Shown here: piece by piece, positions 22,182 to 28,417 of the stretch | Position numbering within the stretch: the stretch's first letter is position 1 | Layout of the letters: the number at the start of each line of letters is the position of its first letter | Origin: a virus | IMG/VR virus record: IMGVR_UViG_3300047586_000059 | Location: 1-28,417 of that record | Length of the DNA: 28,417 bases | Reading direction: 5' to 3' (one strand) | Translations under genes and position numbers: made by a program | Notes under the pieces: model-generated | Databases searched by the model: none | Told to the model about the DNA's origin: nothing | The model's input: only the letters and a program-made list of their open reading frames with translations

Positions 22182-22393
22182 TATCTTTCCTCCTCAGGGT
22201 ACCAGATCCCTCTCCAGAATTCTTTATCGATGGTAATTGATGAATATTGTTTTTGACAAAAGACAATCCTTTCATTCACGGTCTTACTATTCGGGCATTG
22301 CCATATACCCTGCGGATGGTCCAGGAGCCAACTCCTCGGGACGACAAATCCCTCCTTGCATCGTGAGCATACAACCAGAAGGGTGTCGCTCAC
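22181..22393 (-). CDS. Small zinc-ribbon-like protein
   Basis: I chose GTG 22393, which overlaps the preceding stop (GTGA) behind GGAGAG; an ATG at 22417 has no good Shine-Dalgarno. This gives 70 aa. CSRC near residue 9 and a later WQCPNS and FCQ give four cysteines, suggesting a zinc-binding knuckle. The end is aromatic (FWRGIWYPEEER). It could modulate the HNH protein it is coupled to. Function unknown. Confidence 0.6.
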   Translation of the reverse strand: MSDTLLVVCSRCKEGFVVPRSWLLDHPQGIWQCPNSKTVNERIVFCQKQYSSITIDKEFWRGIWYPEEER

Positions 22394-22989
22394 GGGACTC
22401 TCCGGCGGATGAACCATGTTTTTTTACCGTCAGTGATTTTAGGAAGCTCCTCATATTCTCCATTGTGTGGATTAATAAACGCCTTCAGGTAGTTTCTACA
22501 TGTCTGTTGTGTCAAGCCGGATATTTTCGCCATTGCATCAAGTAATCCCTCTCGTTCTACTTCTATTTCTTTTTCGACTATCTTTTCGAACTCTTGATCT
22601 GCCAGAGGTTTTAGCTTGTCATTCTTAAACTCTGAGAGAGAGTTGATTCTTAATCCCGCTTCGTCTGTATATCTATCCTTATCTACCACACTCCTTTTCG
22701 TGTTTTGATTCAACGACTTAAGTGTCGCGTCGATGCAACCAGGACTAAACTTTCCTTTCCCTCTTGGCGTTTCCCGCACGTTGCAGGCATGCGCTGCCAA
22801 CACAATGTTGTTCCAATCCCAATCATTCGGATTTTCATTGACATGGTGTACGTCGAAACTTTTTCCTGTTCTTTTACGGTAGTTCTCTTCTTTCTCACAG
22901 TAATCGATCTGACAGAGATTACCGTCCCGCTTTCGGAGGATGTTTCGTATTTCTTCTTTTTCCCGCTGGGACTTATCGTTTAAACGCAT
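22390..22989 (-). CDS. HNH endonuclease-like protein
   Basis: A 199-aa protein starting ATG 22989. Residues about 14-72 carry an HNH-like core: RKRDGNLCQIDYC, then FDVHHVNENPNDWDWNNI with His48/His49 and Asn60/61, then AAHACN. This fits a beta-beta-alpha metal fold with partial zinc pairs. The C-terminal 100 residues are helical (LADQEFEKIVEKEIEVEREG, then TQQTCRNYLKAFI) and could bind DNA. It sits in the replication block, not next to the terminase. Whether it cuts DNA is inferred from the motif. Confidence 0.75.
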   Translation of the reverse strand: MRLNDKSQREKEEIRNILRKRDGNLCQIDYCEKEENYRKRTGKSFDVHHVNENPNDWDWNNIVLAAHACNVRETPRGKGKFSPGCIDATLKSLNQNTKRSVVDKDRYTDEAGLRINSLSEFKNDKLKPLADQEFEKIVEKEIEVEREGLLDAMAKISGLTQQTCRNYLKAFINPHNGEYEELPKITDGKKTWFIRRRVP

Positions 22990-22998
22990 CGGATTCCT

Positions 22999-23298
22999 TT
23001 AGTCCTTCGATGATAGCAGCTTGCCGTCATCGGCAATTGTCTTTGAATCTTCCTTCACCTTCACACCTTTGATCTGGATTTTTTCTTTCGCGTCGATGTG
23101 CTTCAACTCGATCGTGTGCCCTTTATGGTTAACCTTTTTCTTGCCCAGGCCTCGCATAATCTCGGCCATTTTTCCTTCCTGGGCTTCGAGCTTTAAAGCG
23201 AGTTCTTTCTCGTCGTCATAGAGATCTATCAATTTATCTGCGCACTTTGCAGCGGCCGGATTCTCCTTCGTGGAGAAGAGTTCATTCTGCTTGTTCAT
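22999..23298 (-). CDS. Phage protein of unknown function downstream of ParB-like gene
   Basis: A 99-aa protein. I chose ATG 23298 because AAAGGATGAACCC precedes it; a longer frame reaches into the ParB-like gene. It has a charged coiled-coil segment (LYDDEKELALKLEAQEGKMAEIMRGLG) and a beta-type end (VNHKGHTIELKHIDA, then IQIKGVKVKE). No family recognised. Close spacing suggests co-expression with the ParB-like protein. Confidence 0.65.
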   Translation of the reverse strand: MNKQNELFSTKENPAAAKCADKLIDLYDDEKELALKLEAQEGKMAEIMRGLGKKKVNHKGHTIELKHIDAKEKIQIKGVKVKEDSKTIADDGKLLSSKD

Positions 23299-23302
23299 GG
23301 GT

Positions 23303-24991
23303 TCATCCTTTCTTGCTCTTTTTCGCTTTCTTTGGACCGTTTTTCTTTTCAGCCATTTTCCGTTCACCGGCCGCCAGTATATTCATTGCTGATTCTAAAA
23401 TAGCGTTTTTAACCGACGCGGAGTTTTTTGCTTCCGGTTCCTTCACCGGCTCGGCATTCTTTTTCTCTTCCGCTTTCTCTTCATCCGATATCTTTTGGAG
23501 GATCGGTTCATGCTTTATTCCCAGTTCTTTGCAGGCTTTATAGATATCTGGATGGATCGAGCCGTCATATCTTACATCGAGAGTATATTTCTCACAGAGG
23601 AAGCCGAGATTGATTGTTTGAATAGTGGAAGGTGTAAACCCCTTCGGCTTGAATTGTTTTAAGTCGTAGGATATTTTTTCATGAATCAGTTCAGCCAATA
23701 TTTCGATGAGCCGCTTCTGTGGAAGATCCAATTTGTCCGGGATCTTGTTCCATATTTCGGTTGCAAGAGCTTTGAATCGTTTCTCACCTTTTTCGTTTTT
23801 GATCTTATCAAGCCGCTTTTGCTCTTCGTAGGATATCCGAGGCTCCGGGCCTCCGATTCCCGTTTCCTTCTTGTATTTCATCTCCTCCGAGAAATGCTGT
23901 TTGCATTCTTTCTTCGCCGAACAGATGAGAGCCGTCTTCCCTTTCGAATCCGCATCGATGAAAATTCCCGTCCGGGTAAACTTGCAGGGCTTGCCCTTCA
24001 CATATTTGAAACTTCGCTCCGTCATCGATCCCGGATGTCCTTCCGGCTTGCGCTGGTCCCGGGTGATCTCGACATATTTCTTTTTATCTATCTTCAATCC
24101 GTTTTTCAATCGCACCAGGAAGGCTTGTTGTTTCGCATGGTAGCATTCTGAGTCCGTGCAGAAGTCGCCCTTGCTGATATCGTCAAAGAGTTCCATGTTG
24201 AATCCGGTCCGCTTTGGACAAACAATGCAAGCACCGGCTTTCGGCAGCATCAGGGCATCCTTCACATCGAAAGCAGCTTTACGCAAGTCAAGATTGATAC
24301 GGGCATCGATGAACTCTTTGAGATCCTTCACCGAGCAAGCGGTCCGCGCATCTTGTCCCATGTAGTCTCTCGGATTATCTTCTGCTTTTATATCCGGATT
24401 CATGGAGTTCCCATATTCGTAATCTCCATGAAAGCGTTGCCAGTTCTTCATGGCAAATTCAAATGCCCGTTTCTGATCGACCGGCTGAAGACGGCACAAG
24501 AGAATTGCATGGCCTATGGTTAGTGCGTCAGCAAGAAATGCTTTCTTGGCCGGATCGATCAATGCGATAAGTTTCAATCGTTGCTCGACGTATGAGACGG
24601 GCTTTCCGATCCTGGCAGCCACGTCCGTTGTCTCGCCGGTCTTGCCGAGTAGCCGCCAGAGCCCCTCAGCCTCATCGAGGGGATGAACATCCTTGCGCTG
24701 GACAAAAGAAATGAGCTGCGCGTCGACCGCTTCATCGTCATTCATCACCCTGACATCGACCGGCACATCCGTTTCGCCCGTTACCTTTGCAGCTCGATAC
24801 CTGCGTTCACCGTCGATAATTTCATATTTCTCACCTTTCGGATCTAAGGGACGGCAGGTGATCGGATAGACGATTCCTTTTTCTTTGATGCTTTCGATGA
24901 GTTCCTTCATCGATGCTTCATCAAAACTTTTGCGCGGATTTGTTTTGCTCGGAATGATCCGGCTCATGGGTAAAGTTGTTATTTCTTTCAT
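23303..24991 (-). CDS. ParB/Spo0J-like protein with zinc-binding cysteines
   Basis: A 562-aa protein; ATG 24991 follows AGGAGGTAGT. Residues 18-23 are NPRKSF and 61-69 GERRYRAAK, the two ParB N-terminal boxes that bind CTP in the family. A helix-turn-helix lies at about 118-145 (DVAARIGKPVSYVEQRL). A cysteine cluster C255-x2-C258-x19-C278-x4-C283 (IVCPKRTG, then CTDSEC) probably binds zinc, and more cysteines follow (ICSAKKEC). The last 60 residues are Lys-rich. No ParA gene is visible. It could act in partition, transcription control or DNA loading. It is about twice the length of chromosomal ParB. Confidence 0.8.
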   Translation of the reverse strand: MKEITTLPMSRIIPSKTNPRKSFDEASMKELIESIKEKGIVYPITCRPLDPKGEKYEIIDGERRYRAAKVTGETDVPVDVRVMNDDEAVDAQLISFVQRKDVHPLDEAEGLWRLLGKTGETTDVAARIGKPVSYVEQRLKLIALIDPAKKAFLADALTIGHAILLCRLQPVDQKRAFEFAMKNWQRFHGDYEYGNSMNPDIKAEDNPRDYMGQDARTACSVKDLKEFIDARINLDLRKAAFDVKDALMLPKAGACIVCPKRTGFNMELFDDISKGDFCTDSECYHAKQQAFLVRLKNGLKIDKKKYVEITRDQRKPEGHPGSMTERSFKYVKGKPCKFTRTGIFIDADSKGKTALICSAKKECKQHFSEEMKYKKETGIGGPEPRISYEEQKRLDKIKNEKGEKRFKALATEIWNKIPDKLDLPQKRLIEILAELIHEKISYDLKQFKPKGFTPSTIQTINLGFLCEKYTLDVRYDGSIHPDIYKACKELGIKHEPILQKISDEEKAEEKKNAEPVKEPEAKNSASVKNAILESAMNILAAGERKMAEKKNGPKKAKKSKKG

Positions 24992-25011
24992 ACTACCTCC
25001 TGATGATTGGT

Positions 25012-25431
25012 TTATAGATCTTCTTCGATTTGTTCTCTTGTGTATCCGGGTTCGATTATTTCTTGAATTGTTTTGCCGGACTCTTTGGATTGTTGAATTA
25101 AGTCTTTACTTGATTTCTTTCGGTTGCAAGGAATGCCGTGTACCAGTTGTTTGTTCGTTTGGTGATTGAAGTCTTGCCGATTCGGATCAATATGATCGAC
25201 TTCATTGCGTCTGTCGGTTGCGGGTACGTAAAGAAAGAAATGGCAGATCGGACAGAATCCTTTTTGTGTGTTGAACATTTTTTGTTTTTCAGACGGAGAA
25301 GTTTTATCGCGGGGATCTCTTTCCGGGTTCACGCGTCGCCTATTATGCGCTCGGATAACTGCATCACAGTTGCCGACACCATGCTTTTTAATCCATTCAT
25401 CAAATTCGATTTGGCACTCTTTAAACGACAT
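25012..25431 (-). CDS. HNH endonuclease
   Basis: I chose ATG 25431, which follows GAGGAAAGCTG; an upstream GTG at 25467 is the alternative. This gives 139 aa. A basic region (RRRVNPERDPRD) precedes the HNH core: KGFCPICHFFL with C60/C63, EVDHIDPNRQDFNHQTNKQL with His80, and IPCNRKK with C102/N103. The zinc-binding pairs and DHID make this a typical free-standing HNH nuclease. It is a second such gene in the early block. Confidence 0.8.
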   Translation of the reverse strand: MSFKECQIEFDEWIKKHGVGNCDAVIRAHNRRRVNPERDPRDKTSPSEKQKMFNTQKGFCPICHFFLYVPATDRRNEVDHIDPNRQDFNHQTNKQLVHGIPCNRKKSSKDLIQQSKESGKTIQEIIEPGYTREQIEEDL

Positions 25432-25507
25432 CAGCTTTCCTCTTTTGTCAATTTGGGTGTATTCCACTGCTTTTTATGCTGTTCGTAATTGTTCCACTCG
25501 ATTTAGG

Positions 25508-25813
25508 CTACTTCTGCATCGCTGGATCCATCGATAGGGCTATTTTTGCGATTTCATCCTTTGAGAAGTATTGCTTTAAAAGACGTGTTCGGAACGTTCC
25601 GGCGATGCAAACAGGGTCTCTTTCCCATGGCGCGATAGTATCAAGCATTAATGCTATTTGCTCCATGGTGACGCCACTGTGTTTTCCGTTGATGAATTGT
25701 GAGAGGGTCGAATTACCCATGCGCCAGCGCCTTGCACATTCATTCTGTGTAAAGGATCGTGGATGCTTGAGGTATTTTTTTATCATCCGGCGAAGTTGAG
25801 CGTTAGTTTTCAT
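25508..25813 (-). CDS. XRE-family HTH regulator
   Basis: A 101-aa protein; ATG overlaps the previous stop (ATGA). Residues about 18-50 (SFTQNECARRWRMGNSTLSQF, then INGKHSGVTMEQIAL) form an XRE helix-turn-helix with the conserved 'S-T-L-S-Q-F-I-N-G' recognition region. The C-terminal half is a short helical domain. It is embedded in the early run rather than divergently transcribed, so it is more likely a Cro-like or middle-gene regulator than a lysogeny repressor; that is inference. Confidence 0.8.
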   Translation of the reverse strand: MKTNAQLRRMIKKYLKHPRSFTQNECARRWRMGNSTLSQFINGKHSGVTMEQIALMLDTIAPWERDPVCIAGTFRTRLLKQYFSKDEIAKIALSMDPAMQK

Positions 25814-26031
25814 TCTGTGTGCCCCCTAAATGTTTTTCCGTTTTTCGGTTGTGTGAATGTTTGATTGCCGTATGACCATATTGCGTTACAGCCAAGAAAA
25901 TCTTCGCAACTCTGTTTCATCTCCACCATGCTTTTATCGCATCGCTGGATAAATCGAGCAAAGGTTTCATTCTTTCTTTGGAATGGATTTTGAAACGGAA
26001 AGTCAAATCCATTGAGTGCTTTTTCATTCAT
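25810..26031 (-). CDS. Small phage protein of unknown function
   Basis: A 73-aa protein; ATG 26031 follows AGGAGTGTAGAGC. Basic and aromatic (FDFPFQNPFQRKNETF, then SMVEMKQSCEDFLG) with two cysteines. No motif recognised. It is ATGA-coupled to the XRE gene, so it could act in the same control circuit. Confidence 0.6.
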   Translation of the reverse strand: MNEKALNGFDFPFQNPFQRKNETFARFIQRCDKSMVEMKQSCEDFLGCNAIWSYGNQTFTQPKNGKTFRGHTE

Positions 26032-26042
26032 GCTCTACACTC

Positions 26043-26225
26043 CTATTCTTCATCATCGTTTGTCCAACATTCCATTTCTGCGTCCAATCCCTCTTCAGGT
26101 GTCAATCCTTCGGAATAAGATTCTTCGCTACTCTCGGCGATTCCCCTTGCCGATTCTTCATTAAATTCTGGAATTCGTTCAACCAGCAATCGGACGAATT
26201 CTTTTTGCCATTCTAAAAAACTCAT
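26043..26225 (-). CDS. Small acidic phage protein of unknown function
   Basis: A 60-aa protein. ATG 26225 overlaps the previous stop (ATGA); an in-frame ATG at 26240 is the alternative. A helix (FLEWQKEFVRLLVERIPEF) precedes a very acidic tail (EEGLDAEMECW, NDDEE). Acidic small proteins of this kind in early operons sometimes mimic DNA, but nothing here shows that. Function unknown. Confidence 0.6.
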   Translation of the reverse strand: MSFLEWQKEFVRLLVERIPEFNEESARGIAESSEESYSEGLTPEEGLDAEMECWTNDDEE

Positions 26226-26404
26226 TCTTTTGTACTCCATCGATCTGTTTTGTTGTCGTGCTTGAGTTCAACGGCTTGATCATGTTCTTCTAAAAGCTTT
26301 GGCGGAGGCGCTGTCGTATGTAACGCCTCCGCTGGATAGACATGGTGCACGGTGACTTGAAATGCTATCGTGATCAATATTCGTTCTCTATCGCGCTCAG
26401 ACAT
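26222..26404 (-). CDS. Small phage protein of unknown function
   Basis: A 60-aa protein whose ATG shares one base with the stop of the ACP-like gene (TAATG). It is rich in His and charged residues (ERILITIAFQVTVHHVY, then EEHDQAVELKHD). The tight coupling argues for joint expression with the ACP-like protein. No motif recognised. Confidence 0.55.
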   Translation of the reverse strand: MSERDRERILITIAFQVTVHHVYPAEALHTTAPPPKLLEEHDQAVELKHDNKTDRWSTKE

Positions 26405-26649
26405 TATCCGATATTCCTCATAACAAGATCAATGAGTTGCCCGACGGTTTGAGTGTTTTCCATTTCGTCCGTATCAATCGAAATGCCGAGTGTCTCTTCC
26501 AAATCGCCCACGAGTTCAATGAGTTGAAATTCATCCAGCCCTAATCCGCTTCTGATATCAACGCTTGCGCTCAGGTCGGTATCGTTCGTGGCAAGTCCCT
26601 GCAATATGAGAGTACCCTTGATTTGCATTTGTATTTCTTCGCGTTTCAT
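26404..26649 (-). CDS. Acyl-carrier-protein-like protein lacking the phosphopantetheine serine
   Basis: An 81-aa protein, the usual ACP length. The segment LGLDEFQLIELVGDLEETLG aligns with the ACP LGADSLDTVELVMALEEEF block, and the following region with the ACP third and fourth helices (TQTVGQLIDLVM). In ACP the Ser of D-S-L carries 4'-phosphopantetheine; here the codon is GAA and the residue is Glu (about position 39). Without that serine it cannot carry an acyl chain in the normal way. It may bind an ACP partner enzyme as a decoy or serve as a structural helical protein. ATGA-coupled upstream, TAATG-coupled downstream. Confidence 0.75.
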   Translation of the reverse strand: MKREEIQMQIKGTLILQGLATNDTDLSASVDIRSGLGLDEFQLIELVGDLEETLGISIDTDEMENTQTVGQLIDLVMRNIG

Positions 26650-26789
26650 TTAGTCCTCGTTGTATTAATCTTGGCGCCCTCTTCCATTCCCTTGTTAAAA
26701 GAATAAACGGCAAGAAAGACTTGAATCAAAAAGACTGCTACTGCCAAAGCAATCAGCCATTTCCAGTATTTTAAAATTTCCTTGATCAT
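26646..26789 (-). CDS. 47-aa single-TM protein upstream of the ACP-like gene
   Basis: ATG 26789 follows GAGGAATAGATC, 3 nt after the stop of the upstream gene. The stop overlaps the ACP-like start (ATGA). Residues 11-31 are hydrophobic (WLIALAVAVFLIQVFLAVYSF) with a polar, basic end. This is one membrane span, possibly N-in. The Shine-Dalgarno and tight coupling at both ends support translation. Function unknown; proximity suggests a membrane partner for the ACP-like protein. Confidence 0.6.
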   Translation of the reverse strand: MIKEILKYWKWLIALAVAVFLIQVFLAVYSFNKGMEEGAKINTTRTK

Positions 26790-26792
26790 GAT

Positions 26793-27002
26793 CTATTCCT
26801 CTCTTCTATTTTGTTTGTCTCGAAGGGCTTGCGCAATCTCTTTTGAACTTACCTCCCTTGCGTTCATACAGATTGCACGTTCACCGGAAGAAAAAGCAGT
26901 CCCTCCAAATTTCATTTTTGCTTCTTCCGGCGAATCAGCTTCTATAAACGATGGACCGTATGTTGCTGTCATACTTCCGTAACTAACTTTGTACATTGGC
27001 AT
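26793..27002 (-). CDS. Small phage protein of unknown function
   Basis: I chose ATG 27002 because AAAGGATAAGATC precedes it, giving 69 aa; in-frame starts further upstream have no good Shine-Dalgarno. A strand region (YKVSYGSMTATYGPSFIEA) precedes SPEEAKMKFGG, a pattern frequent in small phage proteins, then a helix (SSKEIAQALRDKQNR). No function assigned. Confidence 0.65.
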   Translation of the reverse strand: MPMYKVSYGSMTATYGPSFIEADSPEEAKMKFGGTAFSSGERAICMNAREVSSKEIAQALRDKQNRREE

Positions 27003-27101
27003 GATCTTATCCTTTTTTATAAAGGTACCGTGCCGCTGAAAGCATCCAGTCATGCAGGGGGACATGACTTTTTGCAGACAACGACACAGCCCAATGAGTG
27101 A

Positions 27102-28417
27102 TTAAATAATTTGTTCAATCGTTCCATCCTCCGGATGCAAATGCAATCGCTGTTGGACTTGTTGCCAAATTTCTGGAGTCTGTGTGATGAGAAACGTGTA
27201 ATATCTTCGCCCAAGTCTGAAAGCTTCCCGGGACATTTCAACAAAGTGTTGCTTGTTGTCCGGATCCAGAGCGCCGTCCTTTTCGTCCGCGAAATTGGTC
27301 AAGAATTCATGCCCTGATTTTTCTGAGTTGTAGATTCCGATAGAATCTTTTAATGCTTCCTCAACCCATACTTCTTGACCTCCGCTAAGATCTTCAACCA
27401 TCTTCTCACCTTCCGCGCCATAAACTCGGATGTCGAACGTCTCCACCTGTTTCTTTTTGTCTTTCGTCAAGCGCGTTGTTTCAAAGGCAATCTGAAACCG
27501 TGAGCCGAAAGTAGATGCGAGCAACTCGTTTGCGATCCTTGATACTTCCGGACCCGCTGCATCCAGCTCGAGGGCGGGTATTCCATCCTTGCTGCAAGCT
27601 CGATGCAAGAGTTTGTGATTTTCCAACGATGAGAGTTTGAATGTGAGATCCGATTCCATTACTTCTGCATCCGCTTTAAACGCATCCAGCTTCTTAATCA
27701 TTTCCTGGCGGAACTGGATATCGCCGATGGTTCTCGCCCGCCGTTCGCTTTCCTGTTTTTGTGCGTTGGCAGTTACGGAGAGAGCTTCCTTGTGCCGCTG
27801 GAAGGAAACGAGATCTTGTTGCGTTAAGAGAGACGCCTTTACCTCTTCCCATTTTTTGCGCTTGGCATCCGATTGCTTCATTGATTCCGAGAGTGTTTGC
27901 AGATGTTTCGTGCATTGATCTTCGCTTCTCTCTTTGAGACTGAGTAAGGCTTTTTGCTTTTCTTCAATCATCGATTCTGCAAGCCTCAACTCTTCAATCA
28001 ATGATTCCCAGTTTCCTTTTTCGAGATCCTCAACTTCCTTCTTGTTCTGAAGGTGTTGGCCGGCGTCGTACCCGATGGAGCGCTTTTGAGAATCCCATTC
28101 ATCCGGAAAGAATTCTGTCGGTAAGGAGAGAGATTGCTTCTGTTCTCGCAGCTCCTGGAGTCGTACTCCCAAGTTGTCAAGTCCGTTCTTTCCGCGGTAA
28201 TCCTCGTCTTCCAGTTCATCGGACCTGTTCTCGAGAAGATTGATCTTCCCGCGTGATTCCATTGCAGAAGAAAGCAGCTTGCATTGCTCAGGCAATCCGG
28301 AAATCTTGGAACATGGAACTTCGTCAATCAGTGACGTGGCTCTTTCTGCCTCTTCCAGCTCTCGATTCACACGGTTTAATTCTGTGTCGAACTGCTTATT
28401 CAATTCCCGCATGTCCG
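27102..28417 (-). CDS. SbcC/Rad50-like ATPase, C-terminal part (5' end cut by window)
   Basis: The frame is open through base 28417, so the N-terminus with Walker A lies outside. About 438 residues are visible. Numbered from Met at 28412: VPCSKISGLPEQCKLL at 32-47, where C34 and C44 may be a degenerate zinc hook; coiled-coil to about 230; the ABC signature LSGGQ at 342-346; then a Walker B/D-loop-like FLTNFADEKDGALDPDNK at about 370-387. This matches phage SbcC-like proteins, which with a nuclease partner (SbcD) process DNA ends. The gene may be followed upstream by such a partner, not seen here. Confidence 0.85.
   Translation of the reverse strand, partial: DMRELNKQFDTELNRVNRELEEAERATSLIDEVPCSKISGLPEQCKLLSSAMESRGKINLLENRSDELEDEDYRGKNGLDNLGVRLQELREQKQSLSLPTEFFPDEWDSQKRSIGYDAGQHLQNKKEVEDLEKGNWESLIEELRLAESMIEEKQKALLSLKERSEDQCTKHLQTLSESMKQSDAKRKKWEEVKASLLTQQDLVSFQRHKEALSVTANAQKQESERRARTIGDIQFRQEMIKKLDAFKADAEVMESDLTFKLSSLENHKLLHRACSKDGIPALELDAAGPEVSRIANELLASTFGSRFQIAFETTRLTKDKKKQVETFDIRVYGAEGEKMVEDLSGGQEVWVEEALKDSIGIYNSEKSGHEFLTNFADEKDGALDPDNKQHFVEMSREAFRLGRRYYTFLITQTPEIWQQVQQRLHLHPEDGTIEQII

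Overview
This window is a stretch of a tailed double-stranded DNA phage or prophage (Caudoviricetes). Every supportable gene reads on the minus strand, so transcription runs from high to low coordinates. Genes are packed with ATGA/TAATG overlaps, no gap exceeds 300 bases, and both ends cut through genes. No integrase, excisionase, tRNA, att site, CRISPR array or insertion sequence was seen, so lytic and integrated states cannot be told apart. The host looks Gram-negative: there is an outer-membrane-type lipoprotein spanin, and Sec signal peptides end in A-Q. Two intergenic boxes match the Bacteroidetes-type -7 element TAnnTTTG, which suggests the FCB group (Bacteroidetes/Ignavibacteria/Chlorobi). 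That host call is inference. Shine-Dalgarno sequences are nonetheless strong and uniform (AAAGGAT about 6 nt before the start).

Layout in transcription order. (1) Early/replication block, 28417-19838: an SbcC/Rad50-like ATPase cut by the window edge; a cluster of very small genes including a 47-aa membrane protein and an acyl-carrier-protein-like protein whose phosphopantetheine serine is replaced by glutamate; an XRE regulator; HNH proteins; a zinc-binding ParB-like protein; a minimal polymerase-X-type nucleotidyltransferase; and a small HTH protein. (2) A leader region at 19837-19685 with a promoter-like element followed by a hairpin terminator ahead of the late genes. (3) Packaging and head block, 19684-12869: small and large terminase, portal, a 31-aa membrane microprotein, Mu F-like head protein, a ribbon-helix-helix-like protein, XkdF-type protease with scaffold tail, major capsid protein, terminator, and a small Ala/Lys-rich protein. 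(4) Mixed accessory block, 12864-7064: a perfect 69-nt tandem duplication, a secreted-type beta protein, a head-tail connector candidate, a lysis cassette (holin-like, one-piece spanin, one-TM protein, transglycosylase), a structural protein, and an 828-aa beta-helix tailspike with an S74-like C-terminus and a signal peptide. (5) Tail block, 7044-1: an Ig-domain protein, tail completion proteins, a major tail protein with the same Ig-like domain, tail assembly chaperones joined by a -1 frameshift at TTTTTTC, the tape measure protein, and the start of a tail-tip protein carrying two InlB-type repeats.

The most notable points are the serine-less ACP-like protein, the G/GT frameshift, a two-ended (unimolecular) spanin, the duplicated translation start at 12719-12864, the lysis and spike genes inserted between head and tail modules, adhesin-like repeat domains on tail proteins, and a promoter-then-terminator leader before the late operon.
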